Assembly: GCA_947500755.1 (NCBI GenBank) | Contig: CANMTO010000001.1 | Coordinates: forward strand, 62,001-126,000 | Direction of reading: 5' to 3' | DNA length: 64,000 bases | Source: Flavobacteriales bacterium | GTDB taxonomy: Bacteria; Bacteroidota; Bacteroidia; Flavobacteriales_D; Crocinitomicaceae | Shown: positions 25,317 to 34,451 of the stretch, one piece after another | How the letters are laid out: each line of letters starts with the position of its first letter | How positions within the stretch are numbered: the stretch's first letter is position 1 | Position numbers and translations under genes: made by a program | The notes under the pieces: generated by a model | Database searches by the model: none | Seen by the model: the letters and a program-made list of their open reading frames with translations, nothing else | Told to the model about the DNA's origin: nothing

Positions 25317-26060
25317 ATGTTAAATCAAAAACGCATTTGCATCGTGCTTCCGGCGTATAATGCCGCAGAGACCCTAGAAATAACCTATAATGAGATCCCA
25401 TTTGATATTGTAGATGAAGTGGTTTTAGTGGATGATGCCAGCCGGGATCATACGTCTGAAATCGCTAAAAAGTTGGGGATTCAACACGTGATACGCCATG
25501 AACTTAATCGGGGATATGGCGGCAACCAGAAATCCTGTTACCACAAGGCTTTGGAGCTGAATGCAGATATCGTTATCATGCTTCACCCAGATTATCAATA
25601 CACCCCGAAATTGATTCATTCCATCGCTGCAATTATTGCCTTTGATGTGTATCCCATTGTGCTCGGATCAAGAATTTTGGGTAAAGGAGCGCTCAAGGGA
25701 GGCATGCCCATATACAAATACATTGCGAATCGCTTCTTAACCCTGGGGCAGAATATCCTCATGAGTCAGAAGCTCTCGGAGTACCATTCTGGATATCGTG
25801 CATTTTCCAAAGACGTGTTCTCAAAAATCGACATCGAATTGAATTCGGATGATTTTATTTTTGATAATCAAATGTTAGCACAGTTATTTTATGCCGGATA
25901 CGAAATTGGTGAAGTAACTTGTCCAACCAAGTATTTTGAAGAGGCCTCTTCCATTAATTTTTCGCGCTCCATGAAATATGGATTTGGCGTCATTGGAGTC
26001 AGTATCGGTTATCGATTAGCGAAATGGGGTCTTTATACCCCGAAAATTTACAAGAATTAA
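25317..26060 (+). CDS. family 2 glycosyltransferase, DPM1/dolichyl-phosphate-mannose-synthase-like
   Basis: A 247-residue GT-A enzyme without membrane helices. ICIVLPAYNAAETLE and VVLVDDASRDHT form the nucleotide-sugar fold, LHPDYQY supplies the metal-binding acidic motif, and YHSGYRAFSKDVF is the GYR motif of the polyprenyl-phosphate glycosyltransferase group. It would transfer a sugar from a nucleotide donor to a polyprenyl phosphate, providing substrate for GT-C enzymes such as the one at 31622-33922, though that link is inference. ettA begins 11 bases after its stop. Confidence 0.9.
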   Translation: MLNQKRICIVLPAYNAAETLEITYNEIPFDIVDEVVLVDDASRDHTSEIAKKLGIQHVIRHELNRGYGGNQKSCYHKALELNADIVIMLHPDYQYTPKLIHSIAAIIAFDVYPIVLGSRILGKGALKGGMPIYKYIANRFLTLGQNILMSQKLSEYHSGYRAFSKDVFSKIDIELNSDDFIFDNQMLAQLFYAGYEIGEVTCPTKYFEEASSINFSRSMKYGFGVIGVSIGYRLAKWGLYTPKIYKN

Positions 26061-26071
26061 TTTATAGCATT

Positions 26072-27754
26072 ATGTCAGACGATAAGAAAATTATTTTCTC
26101 CATGGTGGGAGTGTCCAAGTCTACCCCACAAGGAAAACAGATCATCAAAAACATTTACCTCAGTTTTTTCTATGGTGCCAAAATCGGTATCATTGGATTG
26201 AACGGTTCGGGAAAATCTACCATAATGAAAATTATTGCAGGCCTCGATCAATCGTATCAAGGAGACGTGGTGTTCTCTCCAGGCTACAGTGTCGGATATC
26301 TTCCACAGGAACCTGAGTTGGATCCGAACAAAACTGTTAAAGAAGTTGTACTTGAAGGTGCAAAAGAAATCGTTGATGTGCTCAAGGAGTATGAAGACAT
26401 TAACAATGCGTTCATGGATGAAGAAGTGATGAATGATCCGGATAAAATGGATAAGTTAATCGCTCGTCAAGGGGAAGTTCAAGATAAGATAGATGCGCTT
26501 GATGCTTGGGAATTGGATAATAAAATTGAACGCGCTATGGATTCCTTGCGTTGTCCGCCCGATGACCAAACAATTGCTTCGCTTTCAGGTGGAGAAAAAC
26601 GACGTGTAGCGCTATGCCGCCTCTTACTACAAAATCCAGATGTACTCCTATTAGATGAGCCAACAAACCACTTGGATGCGGAATCCATTGATTGGTTAGA
26701 ACAACATTTACAACAATACCAAGGCACCGTGATTGCTGTAACTCACGACCGGTATTTCTTGGACAACGTAGCGGGTTGGATTCTTGAATTAGATCGGGGA
26801 GAGGGGATTCCATGGAAAGGAAACTATAGTTCATGGCTTGAACAAAAAGGGAACCGATTAAAAGCGGAAGAAAAGACCGAGTCTAAACGTCAACGCATGC
26901 TTGCGCAAGAGTTAGAATGGGTGCGAATGAATCCAAAAGCACGTCAGGCAAAATCGAAAGCTAGGCTTCAGAATTATGAAAAAATGCTCTCAGAAGATGG
27001 CAAAGAAAAAGAAGCTACACTCGAGATTCCAATCCCGAATGGTCCACGACTTGGAAACAATGTGATTCAAGCGGTACATGTAGGTAAGAGCTTTGGAGAT
27101 AAATTGCTATACGATGATTTAAATTTCTCCCTACCGCCTGCCGGAATTGTCGGAATCATCGGACCCAATGGTGCCGGGAAAACAACCATTTTCAAAATGA
27201 TTATGGAGGAATTAATGCCTGAGAATGGTCAATTTATGGTTGGGGAAACGGTGAAGCTGGGCTATGTTGATCAGAACCATAAATCCTTAGATCCAAATAA
27301 ATCGGTGTATGATGTAGTTTCGAATGGTCTTGAATTTATTGAAATTGGTAATCAAAAAATCAATGCACGGGCCTACCTTTCAAAGTTCAACTTTAACGGT
27401 TCGGATCAAAATAAAAAAGTGGGCGTGCTCTCCGGTGGGGAACGAAATCGCTTGCATTTGTCGATGACCTTAATGATTGAAGCCAACGTGTTATTACTGG
27501 ATGAGCCAACGAATGATATTGATGTGAACACCTTGCGCGCCTTAGAGGAAGGCATCGAACGCTTTGCTGGTTGTGCGGTGGTTATTTCTCACGACCGATG
27601 GTTCTTGGATCGGATTTGTACCCACATCCTGGCCTTTGAAGGAGATTCTCAGGTGTATTGGTTCGAAGGTTCCTATTCGGAATACGAGGAAAACAAGAAG
27701 AAACGCCTGGGTGATAGCGGCCCGAAACGTATGAAGTACCGAAAAATAATGTAA
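26072..27754 (+). CDS. ettA: energy-dependent translational throttle protein EttA (ABC-F)
   Basis: A 560-residue soluble ABC-F ATPase that binds the ribosomal E site and gates entry into elongation. It has two ATPase domains: Walker A GLNGSGKS (42-49) with LSGGEKRRVALCR and LLLDEPTNHLDAES, and Walker A GPNGAGKT with LSGGERNRLHLSM and LLLDEPTNDIDVNT. The linker EKGNRLKAEEKTESKRQRML is the arm/P-site-interacting segment. The start MSDDKK at 26072 is chosen; an upstream extension to 26024 would overlap the glycosyltransferase. Confidence 0.96.
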   Translation: MSDDKKIIFSMVGVSKSTPQGKQIIKNIYLSFFYGAKIGIIGLNGSGKSTIMKIIAGLDQSYQGDVVFSPGYSVGYLPQEPELDPNKTVKEVVLEGAKEIVDVLKEYEDINNAFMDEEVMNDPDKMDKLIARQGEVQDKIDALDAWELDNKIERAMDSLRCPPDDQTIASLSGGEKRRVALCRLLLQNPDVLLLDEPTNHLDAESIDWLEQHLQQYQGTVIAVTHDRYFLDNVAGWILELDRGEGIPWKGNYSSWLEQKGNRLKAEEKTESKRQRMLAQELEWVRMNPKARQAKSKARLQNYEKMLSEDGKEKEATLEIPIPNGPRLGNNVIQAVHVGKSFGDKLLYDDLNFSLPPAGIVGIIGPNGAGKTTIFKMIMEELMPENGQFMVGETVKLGYVDQNHKSLDPNKSVYDVVSNGLEFIEIGNQKINARAYLSKFNFNGSDQNKKVGVLSGGERNRLHLSMTLMIEANVLLLDEPTNDIDVNTLRALEEGIERFAGCAVVISHDRWFLDRICTHILAFEGDSQVYWFEGSYSEYEENKKKRLGDSGPKRMKYRKIM

Positions 27755-27767
27755 CGAGTATAGACGC

Positions 27768-28508
27768 TTAATTGCCCTTTGTATATTTCCAAACCAGGGA
27801 TTCAATCACGTTATGCTTCTTGATTTTTAAATACGCTTGAGGCGTGTGACTTACTCTTTCCTTGAAAATTACTGAATAAAAACTGCAAGCCGCGGCATAT
27901 GATCCCAATTTACTGGGGTGACTGTTGTCGGGTCTATATAAGTCTGTTATGTGATGTTTGAAGTATAACTTTTCAAATACTAAGCCCACTGGTGTAAGTA
28001 AGGCATCAAAATCCGTCGCAAGCGTTTTGTATTTTGAGGAGATCCGCCGGATCATTTTGTAATGCGTTTTGGAATATGGAAATTTCGGGTACCCCTTTTT
28101 ATAGGCCCAGGTCATAAAGAAAACCAACTTGGTGTTAGTGTTTCGTTGCTTTATACGCGTAACTATTTTATTTAACCCGGGAAGCGTTTTTTTATAATAG
28201 ATTGAGCTGTCCTTCAACATGTCTCGACTAGACCCCTGCAGTACCACGTAATCCCATTTCTTCCATCGGATTGCCCTGTAAACCTTATCTCGCAAAGAAT
28301 GTCTGTAGAACGATGTTTTTCCTTTGACGCACCAATTTACTTCCACGTGCTTTCCATTTGCCTTGGCGATTTTCATAAACATGCGTGGCATGTGATTGCG
28401 GTAGGTGTAAGAATTACCGATGAATAATATACGTATAGGCTCTTCCGCGAAGCTCAGGGACTGACCTGAAACGAAGATAAAAAGAAGAAATATAACGATG
28501 CGATTCAT
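27768..28508 (-). CDS. secreted SGNH/GDSL hydrolase
   Basis: A 246-residue periplasmic or surface protein with a signal peptide (ending SFA-EEP). Block I reads FIGNSYTYRNHM with the catalytic serine, an LQGSS segment follows, and block V is DNSHPSKLG with the Asp-His pair. Such enzymes are esterases, often acetyl-esterases on glycans. It is last in the minus-strand operon with three sulfotransferases and a TMTC-like protein (40 bases after the sulfotransferase stop). A glycan de-acetylase or transferase role is an inference from that context. Confidence 0.85.
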   Translation of the reverse strand: MNRIVIFLLFIFVSGQSLSFAEEPIRILFIGNSYTYRNHMPRMFMKIAKANGKHVEVNWCVKGKTSFYRHSLRDKVYRAIRWKKWDYVVLQGSSRDMLKDSSIYYKKTLPGLNKIVTRIKQRNTNTKLVFFMTWAYKKGYPKFPYSKTHYKMIRRISSKYKTLATDFDALLTPVGLVFEKLYFKHHITDLYRPDNSHPSKLGSYAAACSFYSVIFKERVSHTPQAYLKIKKHNVIESLVWKYTKGN

Positions 28509-28547
28509 GAGTAGGTTAACATGACTAATGTAATAAAAGTTCTAGGC

Positions 28548-29597
28548 TTATGGAGTGTATTCCTTTTTTCTTCGTCTAATGATTCGTTTTAGCTTGAGTG
28601 GTAACTGTCGATATATTCGCCATAAATACGGGCGGAATAAAAGAGCAAGTGTACGGTAGAACATCCAACTTAAGCCATCCCAAATATTGAGTTTTATTGC
28701 TGTTGAGTGGGTAGAATATCCAAGCTTTTTACTTGTTTCATTAGTTTGTTTTAGAATGACCACTTGATGTTTTTCTGACAAGGGTTTAGCAGTTTGTTGT
28801 TTTGCGCGAGGAGCTGTATCTAAAATTCCTCGGTGAAAATCGCTTATTTTTTTGATGAATTCAGGGGACAGCAGGTGCGAGCGATGCGCAATTAGTGCGC
28901 TGAATCCAGCTTGATAATCCAATTGGGTTGATTCATATGGAACATCCCAAGAGGAATTCAAGGATTTCAACGAGGCCTCCGGATTTTTTATAAACGTTTC
29001 AAAATGTAGGATTTTTGTCCGTGGAAAACGCAAAGCCTCATCGTAAGTGAGCTTCCACACATTACTCAAATAATAGGGGTGACTAAAAAAATCTATCCCG
29101 CGTCTCGCTTTTGCTTCGATGTTTTTCAATACATATCGCGTTAATATTAAGAAAGTTGCACTGGGGAATAATCGCGTAATTTCCTCCTTTTGAAAGACAT
29201 ATTTCATCTGCTTGTCTAAAATAACCTGGATGGAATCCTTGTTTTTCATGTCCCTATCGTAGAAATTCAAATAGGTCAATTTAATTAATCGATTATAGTT
29301 CAAGATCGGCGCATGGGCCAAAAGGCATTCGGCAAAACGATCTTTGTGTTCAAAATACAGGGCGGCATTCTTTTCAAAAAGGCTAAAGAAGTCATCCACA
29401 AAGGCATTGATTCGGCGTTCATTCCAATCGCTTATGTTTCCGTACTTACCCGAAAAATACAAGGCAAACGGTTCTTCCGATGCAACAATCAATGAAGAAT
29501 TCATATTCAACATGGTCGAAAGCAAGGAAGACCCTGTCCGTTCTGTACACAGTATAAAATGGATGGGTATAGAATCTAATTCGTCGCTACGCCACAT
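28548..29597 (-). CDS. sulfotransferase family protein (divergent 3'-phosphate site)
   Basis: A 349-residue cytosolic sulfotransferase fold. The PAPS 5'-phosphosulfate loop is LCTERTGSSLLSTML near 16-30. The 3'-phosphate site reads LTRYVLKNIEAKARRG, where the Arg is kept but the usual downstream serine is missing, unlike its two neighbours. The frame is open up to 29639 inside the upstream gene; the ATG at 29597, 11 bases inside the end of that gene and behind AAGAAG, is preferred. The basic C-terminus (LKRIIRRRKKEY) may lie at the membrane. The acceptor is unknown. Confidence 0.85.
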   Translation of the reverse strand: MWRSDELDSIPIHFILCTERTGSSLLSTMLNMNSSLIVASEEPFALYFSGKYGNISDWNERRINAFVDDFFSLFEKNAALYFEHKDRFAECLLAHAPILNYNRLIKLTYLNFYDRDMKNKDSIQVILDKQMKYVFQKEEITRLFPSATFLILTRYVLKNIEAKARRGIDFFSHPYYLSNVWKLTYDEALRFPRTKILHFETFIKNPEASLKSLNSSWDVPYESTQLDYQAGFSALIAHRSHLLSPEFIKKISDFHRGILDTAPRAKQQTAKPLSEKHQVVILKQTNETSKKLGYSTHSTAIKLNIWDGLSWMFYRTLALLFRPYLWRIYRQLPLKLKRIIRRRKKEYTP

Positions 29598-30639
29598 GCT
29601 TCTTACGTTTTTTGTCGATTCGGAGCACCCAACGCTCAAAATATGAAACTTTTAACTGAATAGGCAAGCGATTAAAAAAAGCATCTTTTGCTCGTTCCAT
29701 GCTTATTTTCATTGCATAAGGTGTTGCCAAAGCTTCAATCCAACATCGTTTGGCCATAGGGATTGTCAATGTAGTTTGATAGCCATAAGTGCTTCCCGTT
29801 CTCCCTGCAATGACTTCGCATACTTCAAGTTCCTGAGTTGTTAAACCTGATTTCCACGCCTCAACTGCCGCGGTATGTATGGGTTTAGACAAATCACCAA
29901 AGCGTTTTTTCATGCGGTTCGCTTGTTCGTATTGGGTTTTTACTTCGTGCTGAAATAGTGCTTGGTATGGCGCTAAGGCCTCTTGAGTTCTTATTTTTAC
30001 TGGAATTTCAAGAAAATCACACACCTTGGCTAAGGTTTGATCAGGGGCTTGCACCAGGTCTTCATAACGTACAATAAGCACTCGATTGGGATGCTGTTTT
30101 TGAAAGGAAGCAATGCGTTGTTCAAATTGAATCCAGCGTAACGAATTATAGTATGCGCTTGTGGATTTTAAGTGAACGCTATTTTTTCTAGAATTCACAT
30201 TGGCCCGATAGTCGCGCATCATCCAAATGAACTTTGTGTCTAAGCTAATGGAATGGAGTGCATCGAGGTAGTAGGAGTGAAGCGGATTCTTATTGATGAA
30301 ATGAATCGCATCTTTGGTGGGGGCGAGCTGATCCACAAAGGAACGATATGTGTGTATGATCAGTTCTTCATACGACTTGATCTCTATATTAGAGTCGAAG
30401 AACGCCTCATCAAACGTAAACCCAACATAGGGTTGTAGGATTCCAAAGGCTTTATTAAAACGCGCGGCCAATGCTAAGTCTGCCCGACTGAATTCGGTTT
30501 TATTTTTCCAAGCATGATAGAAAAAAGGAATAAAATAATTCTCCGGACCTGCCCATACTTGCGGCTGTGCATTCAACATGCTCTGCAACAAGGTGGTTCC
30601 GGAACGACCAATGCCAATGATGTGGTGGTGCTTATTCAA
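29587..30639 (-). CDS. sulfotransferase family protein
   Basis: A 350-residue sulfotransferase. The 5'-phosphosulfate loop is GIGRSGTTLLQSML (9-22) and the 3'-phosphate motif is MMRDYRANVNSRKNS with Arg and Ser in place. RYEDLVQAP, typical of the family, follows. It overlaps the upstream sulfotransferase by eight bases and the downstream one by 11, so the three are translated from one mRNA. It shares the overall layout of its neighbours (PENYFIPFFYHAWKNK compared with PEIPLFSFFYKAFRNK), pointing to local duplication. Confidence 0.9.
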   Translation of the reverse strand: MNKHHHIIGIGRSGTTLLQSMLNAQPQVWAGPENYFIPFFYHAWKNKTEFSRADLALAARFNKAFGILQPYVGFTFDEAFFDSNIEIKSYEELIIHTYRSFVDQLAPTKDAIHFINKNPLHSYYLDALHSISLDTKFIWMMRDYRANVNSRKNSVHLKSTSAYYNSLRWIQFEQRIASFQKQHPNRVLIVRYEDLVQAPDQTLAKVCDFLEIPVKIRTQEALAPYQALFQHEVKTQYEQANRMKKRFGDLSKPIHTAAVEAWKSGLTTQELEVCEVIAGRTGSTYGYQTTLTIPMAKRCWIEALATPYAMKISMERAKDAFFNRLPIQLKVSYFERWVLRIDKKRKKHVA

Positions 30640-31606
30640 GACGTTTTAATTTTAAGGACAAGGGCAGGGAAAAAATGAGTTTTTCTTTGAGATTGTAGCA
30701 TCGCACTAAGAAACGAAATTTAATGGGAATTGGCACTTGAACCCTTGTTTTACGGGAATACCCAAAGAAATCCATTTCGGTTTTACAGATGTCTTCTATC
30801 GCTTCAATGATTTCTTGATCAAGGATCTCACTCCATCTGTTTATCGCATGGGGATTAATGGGAGCGTTTAAATCACGGTACTTTTTTACTAAACGTGCTG
30901 CGTTCTGATCAATGTGCGCGGAGGGTATAGGATTAGGAGATTCAAGCGTAATACGGTGAATCCTCAAGAAATCGCAGAGTTCATCCACGTGTTGCTGCGG
31001 ATTTAATGCAAAATCCTCATAGCGAAGTAAATGAATTTGATGCGGGAATTGATCCTTGAGCTTGTTATAATATCGGTTATAGCCGCGCCAACGGAGTATA
31101 TTTATCCTCCAGTGATTTGTTCTTCCATGAATTAGATTTTGACTTTGCATTCGAGAAGCTACATTCGCACGTGGATCACGCACCAAAAAAATCGCCTTAG
31201 TTTGTGGGTATTCTTTAAGAAAATGATGTACATGCAAGGTGTTTACTGGATTCTTATCGATAATCCACTCAGGACCTTGAGTGTTCTTTTTTGATTCAGA
31301 TTCGGTGGTGAATAAGGTCGAAAGTTCGTTCATGAAGCTGAAATAGTCTAATCCACTTGGAATCTTTGCTACTTCTTCAGTTTGTATCTGCCATGGATGA
31401 CCTGGATGCCTTCGCTTCATGGAGTTTATATAGCGTACAACCAGGTAATTTCTTTCTGAATTAGACCATTTGTTTCGAAATGCCTTATAAAAAAATGAGA
31501 ACAACGGAATTTCAGGATTGTCTAAGCAATCGGGATGGCTTCCCAGTGTTTTGGAAAGTATAGTCGACCCAGACCGCCCGATTCCTATAATGAATAATCG
31601 ATTCAA
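30632..31606 (-). CDS. sulfotransferase family protein
   Basis: A 324-residue sulfotransferase with 5'-loop GIGRSGSTILSKTL (8-21), 3'-phosphate motif LVRDPRANVASRMQS and RYEDFALNP. It is the most canonical of the three paralogues. It begins 15 bases after the stop of the TMTC-like gene and overlaps the next sulfotransferase at its end. A PAPS supply (ATP sulfurylase, APS kinase) is not encoded in this window. Confidence 0.9.
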   Translation of the reverse strand: MNRLFIIGIGRSGSTILSKTLGSHPDCLDNPEIPLFSFFYKAFRNKWSNSERNYLVVRYINSMKRRHPGHPWQIQTEEVAKIPSGLDYFSFMNELSTLFTTESESKKNTQGPEWIIDKNPVNTLHVHHFLKEYPQTKAIFLVRDPRANVASRMQSQNLIHGRTNHWRINILRWRGYNRYYNKLKDQFPHQIHLLRYEDFALNPQQHVDELCDFLRIHRITLESPNPIPSAHIDQNAARLVKKYRDLNAPINPHAINRWSEILDQEIIEAIEDICKTEMDFFGYSRKTRVQVPIPIKFRFLVRCYNLKEKLIFSLPLSLKLKRLE

Positions 31607-31621
31607 GTTATTTAATGTAAA

Positions 31622-33922
31622 CTATTGATTATTAATTTTTTGAATGTATAAATTAAGGCGATTTACTTCACTCCTTGCTTCGGTAGAATTTATTTTTTTC
31701 AATGCGTCAATTCCTCGCTTGAAGGCACGAATAGCCAGGTCTTTTTCACCTAGATTTACATAGGAGTTTCCAATTTGTACAAAGTCTTTGGCCTTACCTT
31801 TTCCGGATTTGATTTGATGTCTGTGGATTGCTATAATTGCTTCATATTGAAGGGTATTCATGAGGTAGGTATCCGTGAGTTCCTCCACCTTGGATTCAGG
31901 GAATTTCCGTTCGATTGCTGCCTTTGTTGCAATGATTTCATGGATTAAGGAATCTGAAATTACTGTAAATCGACTTGGTGCTAGGAAGTGGCCAACCAGT
32001 TGTTTACGGAAATCATCTACGATGTTATAACTCGCTTTTTTTCCAGTGTATAGCTCCATTAATCGTTGTCTTACTTCTGTTGCATAAGGGGGGGTCATGT
32101 GGGCTAAATCCATGTTCCATGTGGTTTGTCCTGAAGCAAAGGCGCTAAGTTGATTAATCGACGTTGGATTTAATCCATCGGCTAAAAACATTTTTCCCCG
32201 TTCTTCGAATTGACTGAGTAAGCCTAACATGCTTAAACTTGAGAGGGAATCAAGTGAGTGAATTGGTCGATTGTTAAGTGATTTATCGGTTATGAAGGCT
32301 TCGTTTCGTTTCCATACAATATAGATTCTCAGCAGAGAAACTAAGCGGTTTTTCCACGCTTCTTGGTAATCGGGTTGTTTCTTGGTAAGTGCCTTAAGTA
32401 GGGATAGTGCTGCACGCTCATCACACCGGAAGGAAGATTCCAGGGTGGCCAGGTTGTTTTGGATTTTGTAATAATCAGGATAGGTGTGGAGCGCGTTTTC
32501 GTAGGCTTTTTTGGCCATATTCACGCTGCTGTAAATCGCTTCTTGATTTTCTAACTGCACATCGTTCCAAGACTGATTAATTTGGTACTGTAATTCTTGT
32601 CCAAGCAATGCGTGAACCTTAGCAGATTTTGTAGTGGAGCTATCGGCTTCATACAGACTCAGGCGGTCGCTCCATGCGTTGTTTCGAATGAACACCATAC
32701 TTAAACTGTAAACGCTGAATGCGATGAAAAGTAGGGGGGCAATTTTTTCTTTGATTGTTGTGCATTGATTCAGTAGAAAGACGATGGTAATGCATAGACC
32801 GAGACTTGCCGTAAATGCCAAGCGTTCCCCCACAATACCCACCATAGGAAAGATCAAGTTACATGCGCCAACGATGGCTAAAAAGAAAAATACCAATCCG
32901 AAACTCAGTTCGGTATGCATCTTTTTTATAAAGGCCCAAAGAATAAACCCTAAGGTAAATAACAGAACCATTCCGATGGCAAAGGTTTTAAAGGTAAAGG
33001 CTGATGAAACGGTAAGGGAACCTAAGCCATAATAGCATTGCAGATCCAGCGGTAAAATGCTTTGTTTAACATACCAAATCACGGAGTCAAAGAATAGGGG
33101 GATACGCTGAAAGAAGCTGTATTCAAACGCCGGATTTTCAACGATGGAAAATTCACGAATCTTTTCGGTTTCAATTAAGCCCTTTTTTAATAATCCAAAG
33201 AGGATCCGTGCTCCGAGCAACGATACGGATATAAAAGCAACGGATTTCCATGAAAAGGATCGAAAATACACGAGGGTAATGGGGATGATCGCCAACATGG
33301 GCATGGCAGTTTTTTTACTCAATAAGGCTAAGAGTAAATTCATCAAGGTAAAGAGGAGCCATTTCCATTTCCGTGAATCTACAAAGCACAGTGCGGAACG
33401 CAGTGCCAACACGGAGAAAAGCATGCTGAGCAATTCATCGCGATTTTTTAAGCTGTTAACGACCTCACTGTGAATGGGTAAGCTGAGAAAAAGCAGGGTA
33501 ATGACAAGGGCGACCAGGTGCTTGGAAGGACCAAATAAGGTATTCAGGGTGCTGAATAAAACAATCCCGAGTAAGGCATATAAAAGCAATTGAATGAAAT
33601 GGGATATATGAACCCATGCGTCGGAGCTTCCGAATACGCTTTTTTCAATGGCAAATGACGTTAAGACTAGTGGACGATACTCGTAATTTTGCTCCTCATT
33701 GGAGGCATAGGCAGAAGTGAAAATTTTTGGAATTCCCGCAATTCCTTTCGAGACTAAAGGGTGTTCTTGTCGATCCGTACACGTAACTAATTCGTCATCT
33801 AAGGCGAAGGTGTTTTTAATCGTATTACCATAAAACAGAAACACCCATAAAATGAGTAATGGATAAATAAAACGCCTGGGTAAGGTGAAAACTCTACCAA
33901 AGAAAGGGAATTCAAACTGCAC
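31622..33922 (-). CDS. GT-C fold membrane glycosyltransferase-like protein with TPR tail (TMTC-like)
   Basis: A 766-residue polytopic protein. About 10-11 membrane helices fill residues 15-410; the first periplasmic loop has the acidic motif FALDDE and then EYRPLVLTSFAIE, as in TMTC-type O-mannosyltransferases and other GT-C enzymes. Residues about 430-766 are soluble helices with TPR-like repeats (AKKAYENALHTYPDYYKIQN, IGNSYVNLGEKDLAIRAFKRG). It probably transfers a sugar from a polyprenyl-phosphate donor to a surface acceptor. The GTG start at 33922 is set by a TACCTTTG box four bases upstream. It heads the operon with the sulfotransferases. Confidence 0.75.
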   Translation of the reverse strand: MQFEFPFFGRVFTLPRRFIYPLLILWVFLFYGNTIKNTFALDDELVTCTDRQEHPLVSKGIAGIPKIFTSAYASNEEQNYEYRPLVLTSFAIEKSVFGSSDAWVHISHFIQLLLYALLGIVLFSTLNTLFGPSKHLVALVITLLFLSLPIHSEVVNSLKNRDELLSMLFSVLALRSALCFVDSRKWKWLLFTLMNLLLALLSKKTAMPMLAIIPITLVYFRSFSWKSVAFISVSLLGARILFGLLKKGLIETEKIREFSIVENPAFEYSFFQRIPLFFDSVIWYVKQSILPLDLQCYYGLGSLTVSSAFTFKTFAIGMVLLFTLGFILWAFIKKMHTELSFGLVFFFLAIVGACNLIFPMVGIVGERLAFTASLGLCITIVFLLNQCTTIKEKIAPLLFIAFSVYSLSMVFIRNNAWSDRLSLYEADSSTTKSAKVHALLGQELQYQINQSWNDVQLENQEAIYSSVNMAKKAYENALHTYPDYYKIQNNLATLESSFRCDERAALSLLKALTKKQPDYQEAWKNRLVSLLRIYIVWKRNEAFITDKSLNNRPIHSLDSLSSLSMLGLLSQFEERGKMFLADGLNPTSINQLSAFASGQTTWNMDLAHMTPPYATEVRQRLMELYTGKKASYNIVDDFRKQLVGHFLAPSRFTVISDSLIHEIIATKAAIERKFPESKVEELTDTYLMNTLQYEAIIAIHRHQIKSGKGKAKDFVQIGNSYVNLGEKDLAIRAFKRGIDALKKINSTEARSEVNRLNLYIQKINNQ

Positions 33923-33926
33923 AACT

Positions 33927-33934
33927 CAAAGGTA
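33927..33934 (-). promoter_or_regulatory. -7 promoter box (TACCTTTG) for the sulfotransferase operon
   Basis: Exact TAnnTTTG match on the minus strand, followed by AGTT and the GTG start of the TMTC-like gene. Predicts a leaderless mRNA beginning with GTG. Confidence 0.6.
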
Positions 33935-33944
33935 GTATTTTAAT

Positions 33945-33973
33945 CAAAAAAAAATCCCGGTTTCCCGGGATTT
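33945..33973 (-). terminator. Rho-independent terminator of the Spy-like gene
   Basis: A nine-base stem (33952-33960 with 33965-33973, AAATCCCGG and its complement) with loop TTTC; on the minus strand it is followed by a T-run (A-run 33946-33954). It is three bases past the stop and separates this gene from the sulfotransferase operon promoter just downstream. Confidence 0.88.
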
Positions 33974-33976
33974 AAA

Positions 33977-34339
33977 CTAGTTTTTAACTTCTTTATGTTC
34001 CGCTTTTGCGCGCTTCTTTTTCTTGATTTCCTTAACTTCTTGTTCCAGTTTTTCGTATTGTGCCGCGGTTAATACATCTTTCAACATGGATTTTCTCGCT
34101 TGCTGATTGCTTTGCAATACCTCTTTCTTAACCTCCTCAGAAAACGTAGAAGTTTTAATTCCATCATTTTTCATGATGATTCCCAAATTGATATCGTAAA
34201 CCTTAGTAAACTGATCATCGGTTAGATTCAACTCAGTTTTCATGCGATTGGTTTGATTGGTAGCGCGTTCCTCCGGGGTTGTTTGAGCGAAACTTCCGAG
34301 GGAGATAAAAAGTAGAGCTAGTAAAAAAAGATTCTTCAT
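33977..34339 (-). CDS. small periplasmic protein, Spy/CpxP-like helical family
   Basis: A 120-residue exported protein with a signal peptide (MKNLFLLALLFISLGSFA, cleaved before QTT). The mature part is all-helical and highly charged with two LT-x-x-Q motifs (ELNLTDDQFTKVYDIN and LTAAQYEKLEQEVKE), the pattern of Spy/CpxP-like and Bacteroidota DUF4890-type proteins. Those act as periplasmic chaperones or stress sensors; the role here is unproven. The ATG at 34339 gives a clean signal peptide; an ATG at 34366 adds nine residues. Confidence 0.8.
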   Translation of the reverse strand: MKNLFLLALLFISLGSFAQTTPEERATNQTNRMKTELNLTDDQFTKVYDINLGIIMKNDGIKTSTFSEEVKKEVLQSNQQARKSMLKDVLTAAQYEKLEQEVKEIKKKKRAKAEHKEVKN

Positions 34340-34439
34340 GGCATTAATTTTTTTAAAAGTACGCATAACATGGGTTCAAAGATGCCTCTAGGTGTTAAAT
34401 TTAGTCAATTTCAAGTTCGTTGTTTCTTTTCCCTTTGCG

Positions 34440-34447
34440 TATCTTCG
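34440..34447 (+). promoter_or_regulatory. -7 promoter box (TATCTTCG) with -33 TTG for the acetyltransferase operon
   Basis: One mismatch from TAnnTTTG, four bases before the ATG at 34452. A TTG at 34420-34422 lies 17 bases upstream, which is within the described 17-23 base spacing to a -33 element. Confidence 0.5.
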
Positions 34448-34451
34448 CACT

